DNA from: an uncultured Bacteroidota bacterium
Lineage (GTDB): Bacteria > Bacteroidota > Bacteroidia > Bacteroidales > P3
Assembly (NCBI GenBank): GCA_902791695.1
Contig: CADAWR010000021.1
Location: 1 to 55,468 of the forward strand
Length of the DNA: 55,468 nucleotides
Direction of reading: 5' to 3'
Shown piece after piece: positions 10,174 to 20,226 of the stretch. Positions within the stretch are counted from its first letter, which is position 1, and every line of letters starts with the position of its first letter. The position numbers and the translations under genes are program-made. The notes under the pieces are model-generated. The model searched no databases and had not been told where the DNA came from. It saw nothing but the letters and a program-made list of their open reading frames with translations.

Positions 10174-10950
10174 TTACTGAGTTACTTCTTTCTTCTTTCG
10201 ACGATGTACGCGCGAACGGGGATGTCCGCCGGTCTGACGGCCTTCACCACCGCCCATCGGGTGGTCAACTGGGTTCATGACAACGCCGCGGTTGCGAGGA
10301 CGACGGCCGAGGTGACGGTTGCGACCAGCCTTACCACCGACTTCGAGGTTATGCTCGGGGTTGCTGACGATACCGACGGTAGCACGGCAAGCCTGAAGAA
10401 TCATACGCATCTCGCCGCTGGGCATCTTGATGATAGCATACTTGTCGTCGCGAGACATGAGCTGTGCATAAGCACCGGCGGAACGTACCATCTTGGCGCC
10501 CTGACCGGGACGGAGCTCGATGTTGTGAATGAGAGTACCAAAAGGTATCTCAGCAAGCAGCAGGGTGTTGCCAACTTCGGGAGCAACGCCTTTACCAGAC
10601 ATCACAGTCTGACCAACCTTCAGGCCCTGGGGGCAGAGAATATAGCTCTTTTCGCCATCGGCATAGCACACAAGGGCGATACGCGAGCTACGGTTGGGGT
10701 CGTACTCGATGGTCTTCACAACGGCGGGGATACCGTCTTTGTTACGCTTGAAGTCTACGAAACGGTAGAGCTTCTTGTGACCACCGCCGATGTAACGCAT
10801 GGTCATCTTACCCTGATTGTTGCGGCCACCGCTTTTGCGAATGCCGTACACAAGGCTCTTCTCCGGTCTTGTTGCGGTGATGTCATCGTTGGTGACAACG
10901 AGTTTGTGGCGCTGACCGGGGGTTGTGGGTTTAATTTTCTTTAAAGCCAT
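10174..10950 (-). CDS. rplB: 50S ribosomal protein L2 with a shortened C terminus
   Basis: L2 is needed for subunit association and peptidyl-transferase activity. The protein follows the family closely, including the conserved [14 protein letters not shown] loop that reaches the peptidyl-transferase centre. After GGHPRSR the usual tail (about 30 residues including a KGxxTR block and a terminal IIERRKK-like end) is replaced by [11 protein letters not shown]. The total is 258 residues against roughly 273-276 expected. It looks like an in-frame loss of about 20 residues joined to a related basic end. The downstream rpsS begins 12 nt later, so no shifted frame hides the missing part. Confidence 0.95.
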   Translation of the reverse strand: MALKKIKPTTPGQRHKLVVTNDDITATRPEKSLVYGIRKSGGRNNQGKMTMRYIGGGHKKLYRFVDFKRNKDGIPAVVKTIEYDPNRSSRIALVCYADGEKSYILCPQGLKVGQTVMSGKGVAPEVGNTLLLAEIPFGTLIHNIELRPGQGAKMVRSAGAYAQLMSRDDKYAIIKMPSGEMRMILQACRATVGIVSNPEHNLEVGGKAGRNRHLGRRPRNRGVVMNPVDHPMGGGEGRQTGGHPRSRVHRRKKKEVTQ

Positions 10951-11017
10951 TTCTTTGTTTTCTTATTGGTCTCTTATCAGTGGACCTAAACTATTATTAC
11001 TTGTTTTCTAAATCGTT

Positions 11018-11371
11018 TTAGATGCTGGCGTAGAAGTCAATGCTATCGCCCTCGGCGAGGGTCACGATAGCCTTCTTGTAAGCATTGGTGCGGCCCGTGA
11101 GGAAGCCGGCTTTGGTATAGCGCGACTTCACTTTGCCTGCATAGTTCATCGTGTTAACATCAACAACCTTCACATTGTAGAACTGCTCTACAGCAGCCTT
11201 AATCTGAATCTTGTTGGCGCGTTTGTCAACGACAAAACCATAGCGGTTCTGGGCAGGAGCGGCAGCAATGCCTTTCTTACGCTGTATGCGGGTCTGGATA
11301 GGATTGGCCGCGGCCTCGGTGAGGCGGGTCATCTTTTCACTGATCAGCGGTTTTACTATAATGTTCATCAT
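11018..11371 (-). CDS. rplW: 50S ribosomal protein L23 with an N-terminal-loop insertion
   Basis: L23 surrounds the exit tunnel and docks trigger factor and signal recognition particle. The start (MNIIVKPLISEKMTRL) and the rest (NRYGFVVDKRANKIQIKAAV to the end) match the family. Between them lies an extra segment of about 20 residues, rich in Ala, Gln, Arg and Lys (from about residue 19 to 41). The protein is therefore 117 residues instead of about 95-100. The insertion is in frame and its codon use resembles that of the rest of the gene. Confidence 0.95.
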   Translation of the reverse strand: MMNIIVKPLISEKMTRLTEAAANPIQTRIQRKKGIAAAPAQNRYGFVVDKRANKIQIKAAVEQFYNVKVVDVNTMNYAGKVKSRYTKAGFLTGRTNAYKKAIVTLAEGDSIDFYASI

Positions 11372-11407
11372 TTGTTAAACTTTCTTAAATCGTTATACTC
11401 TCTTCCC

Positions 11408-12040
11408 TTATTTTGTTGCCAAAACGCGGTTTATCTCACTCAATGAACCCTCGCAAACGACAATATTAGAGGCATTAACAATGTCGTAAGTATTTAATTG
11501 CGACACGTTTACCACCTTGACGTTCTTAAGGTTTCTAGCGGACAAAGATACGAAATTATTTTGATTCTCAAGTACAAAAAGTGACTTTTTGTCACCGATT
11601 TTCAGATTGTTGAGCACCTCGAGCATTTTCTTGGTCTTGGGACCTTCGAAGGTGAAGTTCTCCACAACGGTCATAGCATTGTCCTTAGCCTTGTAGGCGA
11701 GAGCGCTACGACGTGCGAGGCGTTTCACTTTGATGTTCAGCTTGAAGCGGTAATCGCGAGGCTTGGGTCCAAAGATGGTACCGCCACCAACGAACACAGG
11801 GCTCTTCAAATCACCCGAACGGGCACCGCCGGTGCCTTTCTGGCGTTTCAGCTTACGAGTGCTGTGGGCGTTCTCGCTGCGCTCCTTGGCCTTTGCCGTG
11901 CCCTGACGGTTATCGGCGAGATACTGTTTGACATCGAGGTAGATGGCGTGATCGTTGGGCTCGATGGCGAAGATAGAATCGTCAAGGGTGATGGTTCTAC
12001 CGGTTTCGCTTCCGTTGATGTTATAAACTTTTATCTCCAT
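11408..12040 (-). CDS. rplD: 50S ribosomal protein L4
   Basis: 210 residues. The extended loop that reaches the exit tunnel is present ([33 protein letters not shown]). In E. coli L4 is the autogenous regulator of the S10 operon; nothing in this sequence shows whether that applies here. It lies 6 nt downstream of rplC. Confidence 0.98.
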   Translation of the reverse strand: MEIKVYNINGSETGRTITLDDSIFAIEPNDHAIYLDVKQYLADNRQGTAKAKERSENAHSTRKLKRQKGTGGARSGDLKSPVFVGGGTIFGPKPRDYRFKLNIKVKRLARRSALAYKAKDNAMTVVENFTFEGPKTKKMLEVLNNLKIGDKKSLFVLENQNNFVSLSARNLKNVKVVNVSQLNTYDIVNASNIVVCEGSLSEINRVLATK

Positions 12041-12046
12041 GTCTTA

Positions 12047-12676
12047 TTAACTCCATCTTTCAAGTTTGACAATAGAACCTTTGGGGCCGGGAACCGAACC
12101 CTTGACAAGCATGAGGTTCTTCTCGGCGATGATTTTCACCACCTGAAGGTTCTGGACCTTCACGCGATGGTTACCAGTCTGACCGGCCATACGCATACCC
12201 TTGAAGATACGCGAGGGGTAGGACGAAGCACCGATTGAACCGGGGGCACGCAGACGGTCGTGCTGACCGTGGGTCTTGTCGCCAACACCGCCGAAACCGT
12301 GGCGGGTGACAACACCCTGGAAGCCCTTACCTTTCGAAGTACCGACAACGTCGACGAACTCGCCTTCCTGGAAGACCTCGACGGTAAGCACCTCACCATA
12401 TTTCTTCTTGTGACCCTCCTCGAAGCGGCTGAACTCAGCCAGATACTGCTTGGGAGTGGTGCCAGCCTTGGCAAAGTGGCCGCGCATAGGCTTGTTGGTG
12501 CGGCTCTCCTTCTTCTCACCAAAGGCAAGCTGGATGGCCTCGTAGCCGTCCTTCTCGATAGTTCTCACTTGTGTAACAACACAAGGACCAGCTTCAATAA
12601 CTGTGCACGGAATCTGCTTTCCGTCGGCATCAAAAAGACTGGTCATTCCGATTTTCTTTCCGATTAATCCTGACAT
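12047..12676 (-). CDS. rplC: 50S ribosomal protein L3
   Basis: 209 residues. The N terminus [15 protein letters not shown] and the loop with the conserved Gln-containing [19 protein letters not shown] are typical. L3 is an early assembly protein, and its loop approaches the peptidyl-transferase centre. Located between rpsJ and rplD. Confidence 0.98.
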   Translation of the reverse strand: MSGLIGKKIGMTSLFDADGKQIPCTVIEAGPCVVTQVRTIEKDGYEAIQLAFGEKKESRTNKPMRGHFAKAGTTPKQYLAEFSRFEEGHKKKYGEVLTVEVFQEGEFVDVVGTSKGKGFQGVVTRHGFGGVGDKTHGQHDRLRAPGSIGASSYPSRIFKGMRMAGQTGNHRVKVQNLQVVKIIAEKNLMLVKGSVPGPKGSIVKLERWS

Positions 12677-12744
12677 TTCTTTAGTTGGATTTTTTTCTTT
12701 TTGTTAGACAATTCAGCTTATCTGATGACATAGGCTGATTAAAC

Positions 12745-13053
12745 TCACACTTTGATTTCGACTTCCACACCGCTGGGGAGCTCGAGCTTCATCAGAGCAT
12801 CGATGGTTTTTGCGCGATCGTTGATCTCGATGTCCATAAGACGCTTGTAGGTGTTCAGCTCGAACTGCTCACGCGACTTCTTGTTGACGAAGGTCGAGCG
12901 GTTCACTGTAAAAATCTTTTTGTTGGTAGGCAGCGGGATGGGACCATTGACCACTGCACCAGTCATCTTAACGGTCTTCACAATCTTCTCGGCCGATTTG
13001 TCGACGAGATTGTGATCGTAAGATTTGAGCTTGATTCTGATTCTTTGACTCAT
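12745..13053 (-). CDS. rpsJ: 30S ribosomal protein S10
   Basis: 102 residues from the ATG at 13053, starting [14 protein letters not shown]. The frame is open further upstream to an ATG at 13095, but that start would overlap the end of fusA and add 14 residues unknown in the family, so the internal ATG is chosen. S10 belongs to the 30S head and, with NusB, to the antitermination complex. Confidence 0.97.
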   Translation of the reverse strand: MSQRIRIKLKSYDHNLVDKSAEKIVKTVKMTGAVVNGPIPLPTNKKIFTVNRSTFVNKKSREQFELNTYKRLMDIEINDRAKTIDALMKLELPSGVEVEIKV

Positions 13054-13066
13054 TGTTTTTATTTTT

Positions 13067-15154
13067 TTAATTATTTTTGTTCTTAAGTATTGCATCCTGC
13101 TGGTCGCGAGTAAGCTCAGCGTAGTGCGAGAACTCCATGGTAGAGTTGGCGCGGCCAGAGGTTATGGTACGGAGCGACGTGACGTAGCCAAACATCTGCT
13201 CCAGGGGCACCTTGGCATGTATGGCCTGCACACCCACTTTGGCGGTTATGTTCTCCAACACACCGCGGCGGCGGTTCAGGTCACCGGTGACATCGCCCAC
13301 ATATGCATCCGGAGTCAGCACCTCAAGTTTCATGATGGGCTCCAGCAGCACGGGGTTGGCTTTGCGGCATGCTGCCTTGAAGCCAATCTTGGCACAGAGC
13401 TCGAAACTCAGCTGGTCACTGTCTACGGGGTGGAAGGAGCCGTCGATAACACGCACCTTCATGCTGTCCATCGGATAGCCGGCCAGAACACCATTCTGCA
13501 TAGCCTCCCTGAAGCCCTTCTCAATGGCAGGCATATACTCCTTGGGGATATTGCCTCCTTTGACTTCGTTAATGAACTGCAGACCCATGACACCTTCGTC
13601 GGCAGGACCAATCTCAAAGAGTACGTCGGCAAATTTACCCTTGCCGCCGGTCTGCTTTTTGTAAATCTCGTGGTGCTGTACTGTAGTGGTGATGGCCTCT
13701 TTGTAAGCCACTTCGGGACGTCCCTGGTTAACATCTACACCAAACTCGCGGCGTAGACGATCCATGATAATGTCTAGATGCAACTCACCCATACCACTGA
13801 TGACGGTCTGGCCGCTCACCTCGTCGGTTTTCACACGGAAGGTGGGGTCTTCCTCCACAAGTTTCATCAAGGCGTTGGTCATTTTATCCATGTCGGCCTG
13901 CGTGTGAGGCTCCACGGCGATGCTGATGACGGGTTCGGGGAACTTCATCGATTCAAGGACAATTGGATGCTGCTCGTCACAGAGTGTGTGACCCGTCTTG
14001 ATGTCCTTGAAGCCCACGGCGGCTCCGATGTCGCCAGCCTCGATTCGGTCGAGGGGATTCTGTTTGTTAGAATGCATCTGCATGATGCGCGAGATGCGCT
14101 CCTTCTTGCCGGTATTGGCATTGTAAACATATGAACCGCTCTCAAGCGAACCACTGTACACGCGGAAGAAGCACAGACGTCCCACATAGGGGTCGGTGGC
14201 TATCTTGAATGCCAATGCCGAGAAGGGAGCTTTCACATCCACCTTGCGGCTTTCCTCTTTTTCGGTCTTGGGGTTGATGCCGTCAACCTCGGGCATATCC
14301 AGCGGGCTGGGCAGAAATGCTGCCACAGCGTCAAGCAACGTCTGAACGCCTTTATTTTTGAAGGCAGAGCCGCACATCACAGGCACAATCTTACGCGAAA
14401 GCGTAGCTTTGCGTATCTCGGCAATAACCTCGTCGGCGGTAATGCTGTCGGGGTCGTCAAAGAACTTCATCATCAGCTCTTCGTTCTCCTCGGCAACACC
14501 CTCGATGAGTTTCTGTCGATATTCGGCGGCTATATCCTTCAGGTCCTCCGGCATCGGTATCTCCTCAAAACGCTGGCCATTGGAATTTTCGTCCCACACA
14601 AGGGCCTTGTTCGAAATAAGATCCACCACACCTTTGTAGAGGTCTTCCTGTCCGATAGGTATCTCTATCGGTATTGGGTTGGCGCCGAGACGCTCCTTAA
14701 TCTGGTTCACCACCGAGAAGAAGTCGGCACCGGCACGATCCATCTTGTTGATGAAGGCAATGCGCGGCACACCGTACTTATCGGCCTGACGCCAGACGGT
14801 CTCGCTCTGGGGCTCCACGCCGCCCACAGCACAGAAGATGGCTATGGCGCCGTCGAGCACACGCAGCGAGCGCTCCACCTCAACGGTGAAGTCCACATGA
14901 CCCGGAGTGTCTATAATATTGTACTTGTAGCGGTTGTTATGCCATTCCCAATACACCGTGGTGGCAGCGGAGGTAATGGTGATACCGCGCTCCTGCTCCT
15001 GCACCATCCAGTCCATGGTAGCCGAACCCTCATGGGTCTCACCGAGCTTGTAGTTCTTTCCCGTGTAGAAAAGTATGCGCTCCGTCGTCGTCGTCTTGCC
15101 GGCGTCGATGTGGGCCATAATGCCGATGTTGCGGGTGTAGTGTAGGTCTGACAT
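13067..15154 (-). CDS. fusA: Elongation factor G
   Basis: 695 residues. GTPase motifs are clear: [12 protein letters not shown] (P loop, residues about 14-25), DTPGHVDF (G3) and NKMDRAG (G4). Domains II to V follow, with the domain IV segment GGKGKFADV. It drives translocation on the ribosome. It lies in the str order rpsL-rpsG-fusA and runs directly into the S10 genes. Confidence 0.98.
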   Translation of the reverse strand: MSDLHYTRNIGIMAHIDAGKTTTTERILFYTGKNYKLGETHEGSATMDWMVQEQERGITITSAATTVYWEWHNNRYKYNIIDTPGHVDFTVEVERSLRVLDGAIAIFCAVGGVEPQSETVWRQADKYGVPRIAFINKMDRAGADFFSVVNQIKERLGANPIPIEIPIGQEDLYKGVVDLISNKALVWDENSNGQRFEEIPMPEDLKDIAAEYRQKLIEGVAEENEELMMKFFDDPDSITADEVIAEIRKATLSRKIVPVMCGSAFKNKGVQTLLDAVAAFLPSPLDMPEVDGINPKTEKEESRKVDVKAPFSALAFKIATDPYVGRLCFFRVYSGSLESGSYVYNANTGKKERISRIMQMHSNKQNPLDRIEAGDIGAAVGFKDIKTGHTLCDEQHPIVLESMKFPEPVISIAVEPHTQADMDKMTNALMKLVEEDPTFRVKTDEVSGQTVISGMGELHLDIIMDRLRREFGVDVNQGRPEVAYKEAITTTVQHHEIYKKQTGGKGKFADVLFEIGPADEGVMGLQFINEVKGGNIPKEYMPAIEKGFREAMQNGVLAGYPMDSMKVRVIDGSFHPVDSDQLSFELCAKIGFKAACRKANPVLLEPIMKLEVLTPDAYVGDVTGDLNRRRGVLENITAKVGVQAIHAKVPLEQMFGYVTSLRTITSGRANSTMEFSHYAELTRDQQDAILKNKNN

Positions 15155-15196
15155 TGTCGTTGCTTGGTCGATGGTTGTTGTCTAATATATATATTG

Positions 15197-15664
15197 TTAC
15201 GCGCGGAAGTGCGAGAAGGCCTTGTTGGCGTCGGCCATACGGTGGATATCTTCCTTGCGCTTGAAGGCGGCACCCTCTTCCTTGTAAGCGGCCTGAATTT
15301 CAGCGGCGAGCTTCAAGGCCATTGTCTTCTCACTGCGCTTGCGCGAGAAACCAATGAGGTTCTTCATGCCGATGCTCTGCTTACGCTCGGCGCGAATCTC
15401 GGTAGGAATCTGGAAAGTGGCACCACCGATACGCTTGCTGCGCACCTCGACACTCGGGGTGACGTTGGCGAGAGCCTTCTTCCAAACTTCGAGACCGTCT
15501 TCCTTGGTGCGGTCGCTGACGACGTCGATTGCATCGTAGAAAATCTTATAGGCGATGGTCTTCTTGCCACCCATCATCAAGTTGTTGACGAACTTGGTGA
15601 CCATCACGTCATTGTATTTGGGATCCGGAAGGATTATTCTTTTCTTGGGCTTAGCTTTTCTCAT
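15197..15664 (-). CDS. rpsG: 30S ribosomal protein S7
   Basis: 155 residues. The N-terminal basic arm and beta-hairpin ([36 protein letters not shown]) and the C-terminal end [13 protein letters not shown] are typical. S7 nucleates assembly of the 30S head and borders the E site. It follows rpsL after 42 nt. Confidence 0.98.
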   Translation of the reverse strand: MRKAKPKKRIILPDPKYNDVMVTKFVNNLMMGGKKTIAYKIFYDAIDVVSDRTKEDGLEVWKKALANVTPSVEVRSKRIGGATFQIPTEIRAERKQSIGMKNLIGFSRKRSEKTMALKLAAEIQAAYKEEGAAFKRKEDIHRMADANKAFSHFRA

Positions 15665-15706
15665 TGCTAGTTTTTGCTTTAAACTTTAAACTCTAAACTT
15701 TAAACT

Positions 15707-16090
15707 TTACTTACCGGCCTGTTTCGGACGCTTGGCACCGTATTTCGAACGACGCTGGCGACGGCCGTCCACTCCGCTGGTATCAAGGGCACCACGGATG
15801 ATGTGATAACGCACACCGGGAAGGTCCTTGACACGGCCTCCGCGGATCATCACGATCGAGTGCTCCTGCAGGTTGTGACCCTCACCCGGGATGTAGGCGT
15901 TGACTTCCTTACCGTTGGTAAGACGAACACGGGCCACTTTACGCATGGCCGAGTTAGGCTTTTTAGGGGTGGTGGTGTACACACGGGTGCAGACACCGCG
16001 ACGCTGCGGGCAGCTGTCGAGGGCGGGAGACTTGGACTTGTACTCCATCTGCTGACGTCCTTTGCGAACTAATTGCTGAATTGTTGGCAT
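15707..16090 (-). CDS. rpsL: 30S ribosomal protein S12
   Basis: 127 residues, first gene of the cluster. The decoding-centre loops [17 protein letters not shown] and [12 protein letters not shown] carry lysines at the two positions where replacement gives streptomycin resistance in E. coli, so no such change is seen. Transcription probably starts near 16162 from the promoter at 16169-16200, giving a leader of about 70 nt. Confidence 0.98.
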   Translation of the reverse strand: MPTIQQLVRKGRQQMEYKSKSPALDSCPQRRGVCTRVYTTTPKKPNSAMRKVARVRLTNGKEVNAYIPGEGHNLQEHSIVMIRGGRVKDLPGVRYHIIRGALDTSGVDGRRQRRSKYGAKRPKQAGK

Positions 16091-16168
16091 TTTCTGTTTC
16101 TTGTTTTATTATTTTATTACTTGTTTTTCAGCCTCATTCATGGACACAACGTGCCCAAAAAGGAATTG

Positions 16169-16200
16169 CAAAATTACAACTATTTTCCATACCCACCAAA
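16169..16200 (-). promoter_or_regulatory. Bacteroidota-type promoter of the str-S10-spc cluster
   Basis: On the minus strand a TTTG box (16197-16200) is followed after exactly 20 nt by TAATTTTG (16169-16176), matching TTTG-N19-21-TANNTTTG. It is the only good match between the first gene of the cluster and its divergent-side neighbour, and it would drive the whole ribosomal cluster. Confidence 0.75.
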
Positions 16201-16373
16201 CATCTTTGGCACAGACATGTGTTAAATAATCTTAAAATTCTATGGCAGCACTGTAGAACAATGCGTTACAAAAATATTTTAACACTATTTTTTTGCTATT
16301 ATTCCTACTTTTCAACAGGGAATACAGAAGACTTCTGCTAATCTTTTCAACAGGTTTTCCACAATTTCACGCC

Positions 16374-17006
16374 TCACTCCGCAGGGCAATTTATAACCTC
16401 GGCACGTCCTGCTACGGCATACATACGACCACTGTTGACATCCCTGCAAAGCCATCGCGTGCGGCGACGCTCGACACTCTCAAATAACACTTCCGACCTC
16501 ATCTTCAGACGGAACCTGCTGCCTACGGGCAAATCGTCAAGACGCAAGACCGTTAACCACTGCATATCAGAACTATAACGACACAATGCCTCCTCAATTT
16601 CACGACCTAGGCTGCGTTGCAACGGCACATGGGCGACATAACGATCCAGCATCGGACGCACCGCGTCGGGAAAACAATCTCTATGGTCGGCTATCAGACG
16701 TGCATACTCGGACTGCCATTCGTGGCCATGAGGCTGAACGTTGCTGTACTTCAAATGAGTCTCCAAATGGGCGGCCTCATGTAGAAAAACCCATAGGAAC
16801 AACAACTTCGGCAAGTCGCCGTTGACTGACATCTCGTGGAATGGATGCCGCGGCTGCGGCCAGCGGTAGTCGCCAAGCTTGCTGCGCCGTTCGCGGGTGA
16901 TATGGAAGTGTACCTGATGGTGGTCAAGGTAACCATAGACCCACTCTACCGCCTGCTCAGGCAGGTGGTTGCGCAGTATGGCACGGTATCTCTCCTCGGT
17001 GGTCAC
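16374..17006 (-). CDS. SprT-like zinc metalloprotease domain protein
   Basis: 210 residues from a GTG at 17006. The frame is open to an ATG at 17117, but that stretch overlaps the small lipoprotein gene and reads like noise, so GTG after the lipoprotein stop is preferred. An HEAAH zinc motif lies at residues 76-80 in a hydrophobic helix (LLFLWVFLHEAAHLETHL), with HGHEW about 20 residues later as a possible third ligand region. The C-terminal half (LPVGSRFRLK to TRWLCRDVNSGRMY) resembles the small beta domain found in Bacteroidales SprT-like proteins. The substrate is unknown. SprT/Spartan relatives act on DNA-protein crosslinks, but that function is only an analogy here. Confidence 0.75.
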   Translation of the reverse strand: MTTEERYRAILRNHLPEQAVEWVYGYLDHHQVHFHITRERRSKLGDYRWPQPRHPFHEMSVNGDLPKLLFLWVFLHEAAHLETHLKYSNVQPHGHEWQSEYARLIADHRDCFPDAVRPMLDRYVAHVPLQRSLGREIEEALCRYSSDMQWLTVLRLDDLPVGSRFRLKMRSEVLFESVERRRTRWLCRDVNSGRMYAVAGRAEVINCPAE

Positions 17007-17019
17007 GGCCGACTCTGCA

Positions 17020-17145
17020 TCAGAAGGTAGGGCAATCGCAGTCGCTTTTCTTGTGGCGGTACATGTGGTCGCCCGACGAACATGCCGAGCATGCCAATCC
17101 CGCCAGCAACAGTACAACGGCTATACGGAGGGCTGTCTTTTTCAT
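17020..17145 (-). CDS. Very small lipoprotein, 41 residues
   Basis: Read from ATG at 17145 to TGA at 17020. A basic start (MKKTALRIAVV) and a hydrophobic stretch lead to a lipobox-like LACSAC, with Cys19 or Cys22 as the lipidated residue. A short His/Lys/Cys-rich mature part follows (HMYRHKKSDCDCPTF). Short lipoproteins ending in a Cys-Asp-Cys-Pro motif occur in Bacteroidales, but I know no function. The 13-nt gap to the SprT-like gene suggests co-transcription. Confidence 0.65.
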   Translation of the reverse strand: MKKTALRIAVVLLLAGLACSACSSGDHMYRHKKSDCDCPTF

Positions 17146-17250
17146 TGACTTTCGGTTTCTTTTGACTATATAAACGGCACTTTCGCTGTTTTATTGCATC
17201 TGATAATCAGTGCCAAATAAAATTATATCATTTATTACGAAAAAATAATG

Positions 17251-17258
17251 TACTTTTG
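17251..17258 (+). promoter_or_regulatory. -7 box of the peptidase-rbfA operon
   Basis: TACTTTTG matches TANNTTTG. A start near 17265 would give a leader of under 20 nt to the ATG at 17282. No exact TTTG lies at the expected -33 position; the nearest is TTTA at 17231. Confidence 0.5.
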
Positions 17259-17281
17259 CAATTCTGAAAACCAACGCTTAT

Positions 17282-19609
17282 ATGACTGGAATAAAGAGGA
17301 TATTGACTCTGTTCACCATGCTCCTGTGCTGCGGCGCCATGCAAGCGCAAATCGCCGACACTGTCGATGTGCAGCACTACGATATCACCCTCGACCTCAG
17401 CAACGGCACCCCCTTCCACGGCAAAGCCGTACTCACCATGCAGCTTGTGCAGCCCTGCAACAAGATTGCCCTTGACCTCTACGGCACGGTAGACTCCATG
17501 TTCATCGACGGACAGCGCCTCTCCGGCACCAACATCCGCCATATCGCCACTGCCGGCATCGCCGCCGGACAAGCTTTCACACTAACCATCCACTACCGCG
17601 GCAGCGGCTATGTGGAAAACTACGGCTTCGGTGGCATACACTTCGACAATGACATGACCTACAATCTCGGCGCCGCATTCGGCGACCCGCTGCACTCCAT
17701 CGGTAGCGCCGTTTTCCCATGCCGAGACAACTACAACGACAAGGCCACATACACCCTACGCATCAAGGCCAGACACGGCTGGAGCGCTGAGTGCAGCGGC
17801 ATGCTGCAAAGCCGCACCGTCGACGCCGACGGCTGCGAGCTTTCAATCTGGAACATCGAACATCCCGTATGCACCTACCTCGTCGGCATCGGACAGGCCG
17901 ACTTCCACCGCATCAACACCACTGCCGGCGGCATCCCCGTCACCATAGGCTATACAACCCAGGACAGCGCCGTCACCGCCAACGTCTACGCGCTCCTCGA
18001 CGCCGTGGTGCCCAAGTTTGAGCAATGTTTCGGCCCCTACCGCTGGGGACGCATAGGCTACATCGGCACCGCACTCGGCTCCATGGAGCACGTCAACAAT
18101 ATCGCCCTTGCTCGCCAAGCCATGGCCTCTGTCACACAGGCAGGCCAGAGCACCATAGCCCATGAGCTCGGCCACGCCTGGTTCGGCAACCTCGTCACCT
18201 GCGAAACCGAGGGCGACATGTGGATCAACGAGGGCGGCGCCACCTTCACCAGCGAAGTAGCTCGCGAAGCAACCCACGGCCGCGGCGCCTCCGATGCCAC
18301 CTACCAGCAGAACCTCGACAATGTACTGCGCACCGCACACCACGACGACGGCGCCTACCGTCCGCTTCACAACATGCCCCATGCCTACACCTACGGCACC
18401 ACCACCTACGAAAAGGGCGGCCTCGTATGGCACTCGCTGCGCGGCTACCTGGGCGACTCGCTCTTCTACTCCACCATCCGCACCCTCATGGACCGTTGCG
18501 CCTTCACCTCCATCGACGCCTACCGCCTGCGCGACTCACTCAGTGCCTATTCCGGCGTCGACCTCACCGGCTTCTTCAACTTCCACGTCTTCAGCCCCGG
18601 ATTCAACAACTACAACGTCTGCTACGGCCAGGGCGACGGCTACCAGACCACTTCCAACATCAGTGTCACCATCAGCCAAAATAGTGTGGGCACCGACCAC
18701 CTCATGCGGCAGAACCGCGTGCCCGTCACCTTCTTCAGCGCCGACGGACAGCGCCTCAAGCAGTGGTTTTCCTTCCACGGCACCGACACCGTCATCTCCT
18801 CACACCACCTGCCCTTCACACCCGCCTTCTGCGTCCTCGACCTCGACTGTGAGCTCAGCGACGCCGTCACCGTCGACAGCGTCGACGCCACCGGCGGATC
18901 GGGCAGCCAACCCACCGCAATGGCTTTCTTCGCCATCCGCGGCTCCTCGCCCGAGCACCACGACCGCTACTACGTGGAGCACCACTATGTGCACGCCGAA
19001 GGTCTCGATGACATCTCAGGTGTCATCCGCCCAGCCGGCCGCTATTGGGTGGTGCGCGGCATGCACAACGTCAACAACGGCCTCACCGGCCGCTTCCGCT
19101 ACATTCGCCATGGCTACTCAGGCAGCGAGTTCCCCAACCTCGACGAAACCTTCTACCGCAACAACAGCACCCTCGACTCCATAGCGCTCCTCTGGCGCCA
19201 GGACGAGTACCATCCTTGGCAGGCCGTCAGCCGCCGCCATGTCGGCAACAACAACGACGGCTACTTCCTCTTCGACAACCTCCTCACCGGCGAATACACC
19301 CTCGCCGTGGTCGACACCAATATTGTCACCGTCAATCCCGACCCAATCTCAATATCCACTGCCCAACAGCCTGCTCTCAACACCACTCTCTTCCCCAACC
19401 CCGTGCATAGCGGCGACAGTTTCTCCGTCGAGGCTCCCACCTCCGAGCCATACTCTGTGACCGTAATCGACGCCTCCGGCCGACAGGCCTGGCATCGCAA
19501 CGGCTGCCACAACGGCGACCCGATGACTCCGAAGCTGGCCCCCGGCACCTACACCGTGAAGATTGAAAACAACAACATATCATTGACAGCGAAAATAATA
19601 GTGCTATGA
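17282..19609 (+). CDS. T9SS-secreted M1-family-like metallopeptidase
   Basis: 775 residues with a signal peptide (residues 1 to about 22, ending QAQ). The gluzincin signature is complete: HELGHAW at residues 294-300, and Glu317 in INEGG at the HEXXH-18-E spacing. The exopeptidase motif GAMEN of classical M1 enzymes is GSMEH here (residues 266-270), so aminopeptidase activity is less sure. A C-terminal domain from about residue 700, with FPNPVHSGD, IDASGR and LAPGTYTVKIE, is a type A T9SS sorting domain, so export to the surface or medium is likely. It overlaps the next gene by ATGA. Confidence 0.88.
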   Translation: MTGIKRILTLFTMLLCCGAMQAQIADTVDVQHYDITLDLSNGTPFHGKAVLTMQLVQPCNKIALDLYGTVDSMFIDGQRLSGTNIRHIATAGIAAGQAFTLTIHYRGSGYVENYGFGGIHFDNDMTYNLGAAFGDPLHSIGSAVFPCRDNYNDKATYTLRIKARHGWSAECSGMLQSRTVDADGCELSIWNIEHPVCTYLVGIGQADFHRINTTAGGIPVTIGYTTQDSAVTANVYALLDAVVPKFEQCFGPYRWGRIGYIGTALGSMEHVNNIALARQAMASVTQAGQSTIAHELGHAWFGNLVTCETEGDMWINEGGATFTSEVAREATHGRGASDATYQQNLDNVLRTAHHDDGAYRPLHNMPHAYTYGTTTYEKGGLVWHSLRGYLGDSLFYSTIRTLMDRCAFTSIDAYRLRDSLSAYSGVDLTGFFNFHVFSPGFNNYNVCYGQGDGYQTTSNISVTISQNSVGTDHLMRQNRVPVTFFSADGQRLKQWFSFHGTDTVISSHHLPFTPAFCVLDLDCELSDAVTVDSVDATGGSGSQPTAMAFFAIRGSSPEHHDRYYVEHHYVHAEGLDDISGVIRPAGRYWVVRGMHNVNNGLTGRFRYIRHGYSGSEFPNLDETFYRNNSTLDSIALLWRQDEYHPWQAVSRRHVGNNNDGYFLFDNLLTGEYTLAVVDTNIVTVNPDPISISTAQQPALNTTLFPNPVHSGDSFSVEAPTSEPYSVTVIDASGRQAWHRNGCHNGDPMTPKLAPGTYTVKIENNNISLTAKIIVL

Positions 19610-20211
19610 ACAGAATAAAGATTATCATTGCCACAGCGCTCATGGCGCTGACCTTCGGCGCCAACGCACAGTACAACCAGCTCGGCGCCAAAAACGAGTT
19701 CATGCTCAAGGCCGAAATAGGCTACGCCCCCTTCATGGGCAACTTCGGCAAACTCGGCGAAAACGGCTACAACCTCTCCAACTACGAGAACGCCGCCAGC
19801 CTCAACGTCATGGCCGGCATCAACATCAGCCAGGACTGGTTCCTCGGCTTCGGCGTCGGGGGCAACTACTTCCACAGCCTCAAAATCAAGGACGCCAAGT
19901 CGCTCATCGGCGCCACAGCCTTCATCGACTTCGACTTCCGCCCCATATGGCAGGCTGTCATGGGGGTCGACTACCAGCCCACCACCATCAAATGGGCTCC
20001 CCTCATGGGCGCCCGCATCGGCGGCAGCATACTCATGGCCAACGACATGCTCTTCACGCCCATGGCCGAAGCCTACGGCGGCATCAACTGGTACTACGCC
20101 CATGGCCTGCGCAACATGACCCACAACTGGCACTCCTTCTACGCCACCCTCGGCGTGGCCTACATGCAGCAGACCTTCTTCCTGCCCGTCCGCGTCGGCT
20201 GGCGCTGGTAA
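19606..20211 (+). CDS. Small outer-membrane beta-barrel protein
   Basis: 201 residues. The signal peptide ends at GANAQ (about residue 22). Alternating hydrophobic/aromatic strands follow and the chain ends in ...VGWRW, with an aromatic last residue as in barrels inserted by BamA. It overlaps the upstream peptidase gene by 4 nt. I do not recognise a specific family; a role with the peptidase is only suggested by the overlap. Confidence 0.7.
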   Translation: MNRIKIIIATALMALTFGANAQYNQLGAKNEFMLKAEIGYAPFMGNFGKLGENGYNLSNYENAASLNVMAGINISQDWFLGFGVGGNYFHSLKIKDAKSLIGATAFIDFDFRPIWQAVMGVDYQPTTIKWAPLMGARIGGSILMANDMLFTPMAEAYGGINWYYAHGLRNMTHNWHSFYATLGVAYMQQTFFLPVRVGWRW

Positions 20212-20226
20212 ACAATCATACCCACT

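Noticed and set aside
16308-16363. Replication origin near rpsL.
   Set aside because: Only one DnaA-like box, no dnaA or dnaN nearby; reported only as a low-interest observation.
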